Assembly: GCA_004556565.1 (NCBI GenBank)
Contig: SFGN01000118.1
Span: forward strand, 1-6,041
From: Lachnospiraceae bacterium
Lineage (GTDB): Bacteria; Bacillota_A; Clostridia; Lachnospirales; Lachnospiraceae
DNA: 6,041 nucleotides
Direction of reading: 5' to 3'
Notes under the pieces: generated by a model
What the model was told of the DNA's origin: nothing
The model's database searches: none
Seen by the model: the letters and a program-made list of their open reading frames with translations, nothing else
In this document: in pieces, positions 1 through 4,840 of the stretch
Layout: each line of letters begins with the position of its first letter
Position numbering within the stretch: position 1 is the stretch's first letter
Made by a program: the position numbers and the translations under genes

Positions 1-1
1 C

Positions 2-451
2 GGCACGGAGAAATGGGCGATTGTAACCGAACTGGCGGCAGACGAATTGTGGGTTAAATACCCTGATGTTATCCGTCGGTACACTCCGTTCATTCTGCTT
101 TCTATGGCTCAGGGCGAAGTGATAACGGAGTATCAGAACTACGAAGCAAGAGAGAGAATGAGAAGGCTTCTTTTCGGACACGCATTTGACATCAATGACG
201 GAGAATTTGAAGTGCATCATCCGGAATTGGCAGTCGATACAGACCCAATCGAAGAAATAATGCTGAAAGACAATATTAAGCGACTTCGGGAGGTTTTGTG
301 TTACTTAAGCGAAACACAGAAACGCAGAGTTTTTAAGTATTTCTTCTACAACAAAACACTTGAAAAAATCGCAGATGAAGAAGGAGTCGATTTTACTTCT
401 GTAAGGGAATCGGTAAACAGTGCAATAAAAAAGTTGAGGAAATTTTTCTAA
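2..451 (+). CDS. Sigma-70-like helix-turn-helix protein, 5' end cut by the window
   Basis: The frame is open from base 2, so the true start lies left of the window and 149 residues are visible. The TTG at 47 is an internal Leu codon rather than a start: the residues before it (GTEKWAIVTELAADEL) read as normal protein. The C-terminal 55 residues or so resemble sigma region 4: a stretch around LSETQKRRVFKYFF, then an HTH with the pattern ..TLEKIADEEGVDFTSVRESVNSAI.., ending in the basic KKLRKFF. The middle is charged and has no recognisable region 2. Short sigma-like proteins of this kind are common near the integrase end of clostridial ICEs, where their targets are mostly unknown. It could be a regulator of the downstream genes or merely HTH-containing with no sigma function. 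The next gene starts about 100 bases later. Confidence 0.75.
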   Translation, partial: GTEKWAIVTELAADELWVKYPDVIRRYTPFILLSMAQGEVITEYQNYEARERMRRLLFGHAFDINDGEFEVHHPELAVDTDPIEEIMLKDNIKRLREVLCYLSETQKRRVFKYFFYNKTLEKIADEEGVDFTSVRESVNSAIKKLRKFF

Positions 452-496
452 AACACCCCCCAAAAACGCTCTCCCATTTCAAACAAGTGAAGGGGT

Positions 497-520
497 TAAT
501 TCTAATCCGGATATGAATTA
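497..520. promoter_or_regulatory. Dyad-symmetric possible operator upstream of the toxin gene
   Basis: The sequence is symmetric about 508/509. TAATTC (497-502) mirrors GAATTA (515-520), and the centre ATCCGGAT (505-512) is a perfect palindrome; only two symmetric pairs fail (503/514 and 504/513). It ends 20 bases before the toxin's ribosome binding site. MazF-type operons are normally autoregulated through palindromes near the promoter, which makes an operator plausible, but I see no convincing -35/-10 pair beside it. Confidence 0.4.
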
Positions 521-551
521 CCTCAGAATAATCGAAAGCGAGGATTTACAT

Positions 552-1130
552 ATGAAAGAAAAAGAATTTAAGAATGTCAGATGGGGCGATATTTATTACT
601 GCGACTTGGGGGTTACAAACGGTAGTGTGCAATCGGGAATGAGACCGGTTCTTGTGGTTCAGACAAATCGCTTAAATGAAAGCAGTCCTACGGTCGTTGT
701 AGCCGCTATAACGGCTGTTAAAAAGAAAACGGCAATGAATACTCATATTGAGCTAAACACGGATTGTGGCTTAAAAGAGCCGTCGATGGTAATGCTTGAG
801 CAGCTACGCACCGTGGATAAAGCCACAGAGCTTGATAATTTTGTCGGAAGAATTACCGACGCAGATAAAATCAGCGAAATCAAGCGAGGATTGAAATTTG
901 CAGTCGGTATTCCCGTTAAACCCAAGACAGAGCGTAAAGGCATTGTACTAAGTCTTTGCCCTCGTTGCAGAAGCGAGTTTCAGTCTATCCCTGAAAACAT
1001 TGTAAAAAGACTTGACCCCTTTCAGGCAGATAAAGAGATGTGCGATAAATGTCAGGTAGGATACGGCTATGACTATATGATTTTCAAAAAGAACCATCAT
1101 CACGCTAAGGGAGGTGTTGACAATGTTTGA
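552..1130 (+). CDS. PemK/MazF-family endoribonuclease toxin with C-terminal zinc ribbon
   Basis: The 192-residue product has a complete MazF-like domain (about 9-122): RWGDIYYCDLG, the GMRPVLVVQ loop with conserved Arg31, VVVAAITAV with Thr54, and LEQLRTVDK at 82-90. These match Bacillus-type MazF (GGVRPVLV, VAAITA, LLEQIRTIDK), including the Arg and Thr that form the active site of that family, so mRNA cleavage activity is expected. Ordinary MazF stops near 115 residues; here about 70 more follow, with CPRC (136-139) and CDKC (164-167) forming a probable Cys4 zinc ribbon. ATG 552 is chosen because AGGA lies seven bases upstream; an in-frame ATG at 513 has no good ribosome binding site and sits inside a dyad. 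No MazE-like antitoxin gene lies next to it. Its stop overlaps the next gene by 8 bases. Function as a toxin is inferred from family. Confidence 0.88.
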   Translation: MKEKEFKNVRWGDIYYCDLGVTNGSVQSGMRPVLVVQTNRLNESSPTVVVAAITAVKKKTAMNTHIELNTDCGLKEPSMVMLEQLRTVDKATELDNFVGRITDADKISEIKRGLKFAVGIPVKPKTERKGIVLSLCPRCRSEFQSIPENIVKRLDPFQADKEMCDKCQVGYGYDYMIFKKNHHHAKGGVDNV

Positions 1131-1383
1131 AGATAAGATTGAAGCAATGAACAAACTACCCAACGCTGTTGATGATAGTTCCGGCTTTGAGAAAAGAGTT
1201 TATACGGTAGAAGAAATAATGGATATTCTCAGCATTGGAAAGAACACTGCTTATGCTCTCGTCAACTCAGGCGTTTTCCATTTTGTAAAGGTCGGCGGAC
1301 ATTACAGAATTTCCAAGAAGAGCTTTGACCGATGGCTTGATAATATGGACAGCGAAAGCTCCGGTTGTCAATTATGCGATTAA
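1123..1383 (+). CDS. Xis-like winged-helix protein, copy 1 (single domain)
   Basis: This 86-residue protein carries one excisionase/MerR-type HTH domain (HTH_17 class) at about 27-72: YTVEEIMDILSIGKNTAYAL, then a wing with VKVGGHYRISKKSFDRWL. Such domains bind DNA and serve as recombination directionality factors or small regulators. The start is ATG 1123 because AAGGGAGGT (1107-1115) lies seven bases before it; upstream GTG and TTG codons overlap that site. It overlaps the toxin gene by 8 bases, so translation is probably coupled. Its N-terminus (MFEDKIEAMN) resembles those of copies 3 and 4, which suggests whole-gene duplication. The tail ends in a Cys-x-x-Cys (CQLC) before the stop codon, which falls inside a perfect stem-loop. 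I cannot tell whether this copy or another is the actual excisionase. Confidence 0.85.
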   Translation: MFEDKIEAMNKLPNAVDDSSGFEKRVYTVEEIMDILSIGKNTAYALVNSGVFHFVKVGGHYRISKKSFDRWLDNMDSESSGCQLCD

Positions 1384-1398
1384 ACCAATCGCATAATT
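1370..1398 (+). repeat. Perfect 12-bp stem-loop spanning a stop codon
   Basis: AATTATGCGATT (1370-1381) is the exact reverse complement of AATCGCATAATT (1387-1398), with a five-base loop. It covers the last codons and the TAA of the first Xis-like gene. No T-run follows, so a classical terminator is unlikely; mRNA 3'-end protection, processing or a protein-binding dyad are possible. Confidence 0.7.
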
Positions 1399-1419
1399 AA
1401 CAAAAACTCCGATTTTCAG

Positions 1420-1452
1420 TACCATATAGCCAAGTCACTTGGCTATATGGTA
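1420..1452 (+). repeat. Perfect 15-bp stem-loop with three-base loop between Xis-like genes
   Basis: TACCATATAGCCAAG (1420-1434) pairs perfectly with CTTGGCTATATGGTA (1438-1452) around the loop TCA. It is the longest perfect inverted repeat in the element part of the window, 21 bases after the previous stem-loop and 37 bases before the start of the next gene. What follows is GTCAGAGTGG, not a T-run. A structural RNA element, RNase processing site or regulator-binding dyad fits better than a terminator. Confidence 0.75.
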
Positions 1453-1489
1453 GTCAGAGTGGCAAATAAGAAATCGGGGGTAAACGGTA

Positions 1490-1741
1490 ATGCGAAAGAA
1501 AATTGAAAAGAGCGATACTCGACTTCCTAATACATTCAGGCAGACTGAACCTGATATACGAGCATACACGGTAGATGATATACAGCACATCTTGAAAGTG
1601 AGCAGAACTACCGTCTATGAGCTGCTTAAAAGCAAGAAATTCCATAGCGTTCGTGTCGGAGGTCAATATCGAATATCTAAAAAGAGCTTTGAAAATTGGC
1701 TCAATGGCGAGAAAGGAGGTTCTGAAGATGGCATTTGTTAA
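1490..1741 (+). CDS. Xis-like winged-helix protein, copy 2 (single domain)
   Basis: This 83-residue protein has one excisionase-type HTH domain at about 26-71: YTVDDIQHILKVSRTTVYEL, then a wing with VRVGGQYRISKKSFENWL. The wing is nearly identical to that of copy 1 (VKVGGHYRISKKSFDRWL). The N-terminal 25 residues are basic and polar, and differ from the DKIEAMN-like start of copies 1, 3 and 4. ATG 1490 is preceded by GGGGG at 1476-1480, a weaker ribosome binding site than those of its neighbours. It follows the two-hairpin gap, so its expression may be uncoupled from the genes before it. The last 14 bases overlap the next gene. DNA binding is well supported; the role as directionality factor is inferred. 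Confidence 0.83.
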   Translation: MRKKIEKSDTRLPNTFRQTEPDIRAYTVDDIQHILKVSRTTVYELLKSKKFHSVRVGGQYRISKKSFENWLNGEKGGSEDGIC

Positions 1742-2429
1742 TATGTTCAATGACCGAGTGGAGCAGTTTAATCTCAGAGAGGAAAATGAACGCTTGGCAG
1801 AATTGTTCAGCGATGAAAAGCTTCAGGAGGAAGCACAGTGGCAAGCCTATTCTGTCAAGGAAATATCTCGGTTGTTTTCCATTTCCGAAGAAGAAGCACT
1901 GAAACTGATGAATTGCGGCTTATTCAAAACATACCGAGTCGGCAACGAATACAGAGCTTCAAAGAAAAGCGTTGAAGAAAATAAGAAAATCGTCAAGGCA
2001 GTTCTTACATATCAGGACAAAAAGACAATGTCTGTACCCGACGTAATGAGAATACTCGGTCTTGGAAAGACGGCTACATACCGACTCATCAATCAGTGCC
2101 GATTTAAGACCTATTTGGTACTGGGCAAAATGAGAGTTGATGTGGATAGCTTTGAAGATTGGTATGCAGGACAATTCCATTATGAGAAAGTAAACGGCGA
2201 AAGACCCGGTAAGAAATACGGCAAAACGCTCTCTCCTCTTACTGTTGCAAAGGTACTCGGCATTCCGAGAAGCACCGCAAATGACCTTATGAACGATGGC
2301 ATTGTTGAGTTTATATGGGTTGACGGTAAACGCCGAATAAAAAGAGAAAGCTTTGATAAGTGGTACGCTTCGCAAAGTAAATACACTAAAGTTAAGGAAA
2401 TCGAGGAGGTGGAGGGATATGTCGATTGA
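1728..2429 (+). CDS. Three-domain Xis-like winged-helix protein, copies 3a-3c
   Basis: This 233-residue protein is made of three tandem excisionase-type HTH units. Unit a (about 41-81) begins YSVKEISRLFSISEEEALKL and has wing YRVGNEYRASKKS but lacks the closing F-x-x-W. Unit b (100-147) begins MSVPDVMRILGLGKTATYRL, ends SFEDWYAGQFHYEKV. Unit c (177-225) begins LSPLTVAKVLGIPRSTANDL, ends SFDKWYASQSKYTKV. Units b and c share the unusual extension WYA-Q---Y-KV, so they probably arose from each other. ATG 1728 is chosen because AAAGGAGGT (1712-1720) lies seven bases upstream, although the open frame extends to 1617. Residues 6-16 (MFNDRVEQFNL) match the N-termini of copies 1 and 4. Excisionases normally carry one such domain; a covalent trimer could bind an array of sites as one molecule. 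It overlaps its neighbours by 14 and 11 bases. Confidence 0.85.
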   Translation: MAFVNMFNDRVEQFNLREENERLAELFSDEKLQEEAQWQAYSVKEISRLFSISEEEALKLMNCGLFKTYRVGNEYRASKKSVEENKKIVKAVLTYQDKKTMSVPDVMRILGLGKTATYRLINQCRFKTYLVLGKMRVDVDSFEDWYAGQFHYEKVNGERPGKKYGKTLSPLTVAKVLGIPRSTANDLMNDGIVEFIWVDGKRRIKRESFDKWYASQSKYTKVKEIEEVEGYVD

Positions 2430-2625
2430 GGATAGAGTTCGTGAATTAAACGGCGGTACATATACAAAAAAGAGCTATTCCGTAGAGGAAGTTCAGTCAA
2501 TCTTGGGTATTACCCGACAGACCGTATATAAGCTCATCAAACAGGGGTGTTTTCAGGCAGTAATGCTCGAAACCGGATACCGCATAATAAAGACCAGCTT
2601 TGATAAATGGCTGGATAATGAATAA
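2419..2625 (+). CDS. Xis-like winged-helix protein, copy 4, next to the integrase
   Basis: This 68-residue protein has one HTH domain at about 20-65: YSVEEVQSILGITRQTVYKL, then a wing ETGYRIIKTSFDKWL. The short N-terminus SIEDRVRELN resembles the N-termini of copies 1 and 3. ATG 2419 is supported by GAGGAGGT (2403-2410), eight bases upstream; the open frame reaching back to 2353 only covers the end of the previous gene. It overlaps that gene by 11 bases, and its stop codon is part of the integrase ribosome binding site. Being smallest and directly before the integrase, it is the best single candidate for the excisionase proper, but this rests on position only. Confidence 0.85.
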   Translation: MSIEDRVRELNGGTYTKKSYSVEEVQSILGITRQTVYKLIKQGCFQAVMLETGYRIIKTSFDKWLDNE

Positions 2626-2637
2626 GGAGGAACGACT

Positions 2638-4101
2638 ATGGCTTCTATTGTAAAGAGAAAGAATCGATATTCCGTCGTTTATACCTACAAAGACGATGAC
2701 GGAAACCAACATCAAAAATGGGAAACCTTTGATACAAACGCAGACGCTAAAAAGAGAAAAACTCAAATTGAGTTTGAACAGCAAAGCGGTACATTCATCA
2801 TTCCTAATGCTACGACAGTTGCGGATTTGCTTGAAGAATACTGCTCCGTGTACGGAGTAAATAACTGGGCAATGTCAACCTACCGTTCAAAGAAAGGGCT
2901 TATGTATAATTACATCATTCCGCTTATCGGCGATGTGAAACTTGATGAACTGACTCCGAGACTTATGGATAAATTCTATCAAAGCCTTCTGAAAGTTAAG
3001 ACCAAAGTGGTACAGAATAAAAAGCCTAAAAATGAGTATCTGACCGTACATACCGTAAGAGAAATCCATAAGTTTTTAAGGAGTGCCTTTAATCAGGCGG
3101 TAAAATGGGAGTTGATGACAAGAAACCCGGTTCTCAATGCAACGCTCCCGAAAGAGGAACATCAGAAACGAGAAATATGGACAGCAGAAACTCTTATGCA
3201 CGCTCTTGAAGTGTGCGATGATGATATTCTCGCATTAGCCATCAATTTATCCTTTGCCTGTTCACTCCGTATGGGTGAAATGCTCGGTCTTACTTGGGAT
3301 TGCATTGATATTTCGGAGGAAAGCCTGAAAGAAAACAACGCTTCCATTTTTGTAGATAAAGAGCTTCAGCGAGTAAACAGAGATGTAATGGAGGTGCTTG
3401 ATAATAAGGACATTATCCGTGTCTTTCCGAGAACTCTGTCAAATACAAATACCTCCCTTGTTTTGAAAACGCCAAAAACTAAAACAAGTGTGAGAAAAAT
3501 CTTCTTGCCGTCAACCGTAGCTCAAATGCTGTTAGAGAGAAAAAAGCAGATTGACGAAATGAAAGAGCTTTTCGGTGATGAGTATTTGGATTATGACTTG
3601 GTATTCTGCCATTCGTCAGGCAGACCGATGGAAGGTCAGGTAATCAACCGTGCTTTGAAAAAGCTGATACAGGACAACGACTTACCCGATGTGGTATTTC
3701 ACAGCTTCCGTCACGCAAGTATAACCTACAAGCTGAAATGGAACGGCGGCGATATGAAATCGGTTCAAGGCGACTCAGGACACGCCCGAATGGATATGGT
3801 TGCCGATGTTTACAGCCATATAATCGACGAGGACAGGCGATATAACGCACAGAAGTTTGAGGAACAGTTCTACAACGCTAAAGGTCTCAAAAATGCGGAA
3901 GAAGGTAAAACTGCTCCAATGCCCAAGTTTGAAACTTCGGTTGAACTCCTTGACCCAATGGCAGAGGTTCAAAAAGAGAGCGAAGTTGAAAAAGAAAAGC
4001 CTGCTGAGAACAGTACAGATGAAAACGCCGCCTTGCTCACAAAACTGTTATCAAATCCGGAAACAGCAGCATTATTAAAGGCTTTAGCGAAAACAATTTA
4101 G
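2638..4101 (+). CDS. Tyrosine recombinase (integrase) of the element
   Basis: The 487-residue protein has an N-terminal arm-binding-like domain (about 1-55; RYSVVYTYKDDDGNQHQKWET), a core-binding helical domain (about 60-170) and a catalytic domain (about 180-400). Visible catalytic residues are Arg211 (SLRMGE), probable Lys282 (TPKTKTSVRK), His355 and Arg358 (HSFRH), His382 (DSGH) and the nucleophile Tyr392 (DVYSH), so the set is complete. After about 410 comes a 75-residue tail, rich in Glu and Lys, ending in a short predicted helix; many ICE integrases of this type end near 380-410. AAGGAGG (2624-2630) sits seven bases before ATG 2638 and includes the previous stop codon. It should catalyse integration and excision at the tRNA-Arg site at 4447. 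A hairpin terminator follows at once. Confidence 0.95.
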   Translation: MASIVKRKNRYSVVYTYKDDDGNQHQKWETFDTNADAKKRKTQIEFEQQSGTFIIPNATTVADLLEEYCSVYGVNNWAMSTYRSKKGLMYNYIIPLIGDVKLDELTPRLMDKFYQSLLKVKTKVVQNKKPKNEYLTVHTVREIHKFLRSAFNQAVKWELMTRNPVLNATLPKEEHQKREIWTAETLMHALEVCDDDILALAINLSFACSLRMGEMLGLTWDCIDISEESLKENNASIFVDKELQRVNRDVMEVLDNKDIIRVFPRTLSNTNTSLVLKTPKTKTSVRKIFLPSTVAQMLLERKKQIDEMKELFGDEYLDYDLVFCHSSGRPMEGQVINRALKKLIQDNDLPDVVFHSFRHASITYKLKWNGGDMKSVQGDSGHARMDMVADVYSHIIDEDRRYNAQKFEEQFYNAKGLKNAEEGKTAPMPKFETSVELLDPMAEVQKESEVEKEKPAENSTDENAALLTKLLSNPETAALLKALAKTI

Positions 4102-4109
4102 TCATACAA

Positions 4110-4137
4110 AAAAGGCAATCCGTCAGGGTTGCCTTTT
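4110..4137 (+). terminator. Rho-independent terminator after the integrase
   Basis: A 12-bp stem (4110-4121 with 4126-4137, one G-T pair) closes a GTCA loop. It starts eight bases after the integrase stop and contains GGCAATCC/GGGTTGCC flanked by A- and T-tracts. The T-tract forms part of the stem and is short afterwards, so termination may be incomplete; the A-tract would also allow weak termination leftward. Confidence 0.75.
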
Positions 4138-4154
4138 GTAATTCCTGAAAAATC

Positions 4155-4183
4155 TTGAAATCAAGAAGAAAAACCATTATAAT
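4155..4183 (+). promoter_or_regulatory. Near-consensus sigma-A promoter pointing out across the element end
   Basis: TTGAAA (4155-4160) and TATAAT (4178-4183) are separated by exactly 17 bases, one mismatch from full consensus. The -35 box lies inside the perfect dyad TCTTGA-AA-TCAAGA (4153-4166), a possible repressor site. No gene of useful length follows: the first ATG (4217) gives nine codons. In the integrated state the transcript would run into the tRNA fragment and its terminator at 4501. In an excised circle it would cross attP into the element's other end. Confidence 0.6.
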
Positions 4184-4305
4184 ATTTGAACACAGATTAT
4201 TGATTTGCATAAGAGAATGCGTAAACTTCAAATGCGTTTCCTGTGATTTATGGGCTACAGATTAACTCAATGATGTTTCCCATATTTCTTTGCATTTGCT
4301 AATAC

Positions 4306-4346
4306 CCTGCTAAAAGGAAGGCAAAAAACCACGAAAAATTAGCAGG
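4306..4346. repeat. 8-bp inverted repeat near the element end
   Basis: CCTGCTAA (4306-4313) and TTAGCAGG (4339-4346) are exact inverted copies 25 bases apart. Their position between promoter and attachment site suits an arm-type recombinase or excisionase binding site, but this is inference. Confidence 0.4.
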
Positions 4347-4372
4347 TTTTGGACGAGAATTTACTAACAGTG

Positions 4373-4415
4373 AAATCCCAGAAAAGCCAGTAAAATCAAG
4401 GATTTTCGGGGATTT
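4373..4415. repeat. 13-bp inverted repeat near the attachment site
   Basis: AAATCCCAGAAAA (4373-4385) and TTTTCGGGGATTT (4403-4415) match as an inverted repeat at 12 of 13 positions. Nested within is AAAATC-AAG-GATTTT (4392-4406), an alternative hairpin. The cluster ends 31 bases before the tRNA fragment, where integrase and Xis binding sites are expected. Confidence 0.5.
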
Positions 4416-4431
4416 GTAGGGAGTCAAAAAT

Positions 4432-4444
4432 GCCCCTCGGGGGC
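4432..4444. repeat. GC-rich hairpin abutting the attachment site
   Basis: GCCCC (4432-4436) and GGGGC (4440-4444) form a perfect 5-bp stem around a TCG loop, ending two bases before the tRNA-derived sequence. It is unlike the AT-rich surroundings. It could be part of the core recombination site on the element side. Confidence 0.4.
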
Positions 4445-4446
4445 TT

Positions 4447-4491
4447 CTCCTAAGCGGAACGCCGGCGGTTCGAGCCCGCCCAGGGACGCCA
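4447..4491 (+). tRNA. 3' half of tRNA-Arg(CCT): probable attR attachment site
   Basis: The bases fit tRNA geometry exactly: anticodon loop CTCCTAA with anticodon CCT at 4449-4451, 3' anticodon stem GCGGA, five-base variable loop ACGCC, T-arm GGCGG-TTCGAGC-CCGCC (4464-4480), acceptor strand CAGGGAC, discriminator G and encoded CCA (4489-4491). The 5' anticodon strand should read about TCCGC, but the sequence there is GGCTT, and no D-arm or GTCCCTG acceptor strand lies upstream. It is therefore a half gene created by element insertion. The match begins at the anticodon loop, a frequent crossover site for tyrosine integrases in tRNA genes. The fragment should be non-functional; an intact tRNA is predicted at the left end of the element. 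Confidence 0.87.
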
Positions 4492-4500
4492 GTCAACAGC

Positions 4501-4530
4501 GCGGGAGATGAAAAATCTCCCGCTTTTTTT
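4501..4530 (+). terminator. Strong terminator stranded behind the half tRNA
   Basis: A perfect 9-bp stem GCGGGAGAT/ATCTCCCGC (4501-4509, 4515-4523) with loop GAAAA is followed by seven T. It lies nine bases after the CCA end and was presumably the native terminator of the tRNA gene before insertion. It now blocks transcription leaving the element. Confidence 0.88.
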
Positions 4531-4736
4531 CTAACCGGATTAGATGTCATCCAAAATCACAGGACATTTTGCTAATCAGAAAAACGTCACAAAATGACTT
4601 TTGGCTAAAAATGGCGCATGTTTTCGTGTTCACCTGTGTATCTGGGTGTAAATATTCGATAAATCGCCCCTATCGCCGCAGAAATCTGAAATACGATACC
4701 CGGAACTGCTATGACGAAAGAAAAGACTTGAGGGCT
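4531..4736. other. Non-coding stretch, no gene recognised
   Basis: No start codon with a ribosome binding site and no open frame of useful length was found on either strand. The only structure noted is a small hairpin-like repeat GTCA/TGAC at 4586-4598, flanked by A- and T-tracts. It may hold upstream control sequence of the VOC gene or remnants of the original tRNA flank. Confidence 0.5.
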
Positions 4737-4789
4737 GATTTCTAAAGACGTTAGAAAATCGGGTGACGAGATTTTAGAATTCTAAAATC
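4737..4789. promoter_or_regulatory. Tandem palindromic operator candidate upstream of the VOC gene
   Basis: A perfect 20-bp palindrome (4770-4789) consists of GATTTTAGAA followed by its inverse. Upstream, GATTTCTAA (4737-4745) and TTAGAAAATC (4751-4760) form a second, looser dyad with the same TTCTAA/TTAGAA half-sites. Four half-sites in about 50 bases look like a two-site operator. TAGAAT (4775-4780) could be a -10 box lying inside the palindrome, but no good -35 is evident, so the promoter itself is uncertain. Confidence 0.5.
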
Positions 4790-4840
4790 AACCACCAAAA
4801 TTAGAGAAAGCAGCAAACCGGGATTTGGAGGATAGCGTAT

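Larger units (their letters stand above)
1..4491 (+). mobile_element. Right end of an integrative element (probable ICE), bounded by a tRNA-Arg attachment site
   Basis: A run of rightward genes (sigma-like factor, MazF-type toxin, four Xis-like winged-helix genes, tyrosine integrase) ends at a 3' half-tRNA. Integrase next to a truncated tRNA is the classic signature of a site-specific integrative element, and the small winged-helix genes before the integrase occupy the usual excisionase position. The left end and any conjugation genes lie outside the window, so calling it an ICE rather than a non-conjugative integrative element is inference from the module type. The right boundary is placed at the anticodon loop of the tRNA fragment (about 4447), because the sequence before it does not match the tRNA 5' half. 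Confidence 0.85.

Noticed and set aside
467..497. Weak hairpin CCCATTTCA/TGAAGGGG after the sigma-like gene
   Set aside because: The stem is only eight pairs with a bulge and no T-run; it could contribute to attenuation but is not strong enough to list as a feature.
1420..1452. The 15-bp hairpin as a rho-independent terminator
   Set aside because: It is followed by GTCAGAGTGG with no T-run, and the downstream genes lack an evident separate promoter.
1617..1727. N-terminal extension of the three-domain protein back to 1617
   Set aside because: It overlaps the previous winged-helix gene in another frame, and a very strong ribosome binding site places the start at 1728.
1959..2500. Minus-strand open frames opposite the winged-helix genes
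   Set aside because: They have no ribosome binding sites, and plus-strand frames here carry clear conserved domains with coupled starts.
4217..4246. A tiny coding frame (nine codons) after the outward promoter
   Set aside because: The preceding AAGAGA is a poor ribosome binding site and the product is too short to support; the transcript, if any, is more likely non-coding or meant to extend past attP.
4380..4491. A complete tRNA gene ending at 4491
   Set aside because: No GTCCCTG acceptor strand, D-arm or 5' anticodon strand (about TCCGC) exists upstream; the sequence directly before the anticodon loop is a GC hairpin followed by TT.
4299..4550. 83-residue minus-strand open frame over the attachment region
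   Set aside because: It runs across the inverted repeats, half tRNA and terminator, has no ribosome binding site, and its sequence is low-complexity Arg/Pro-rich, as expected from the complement of a structured region.
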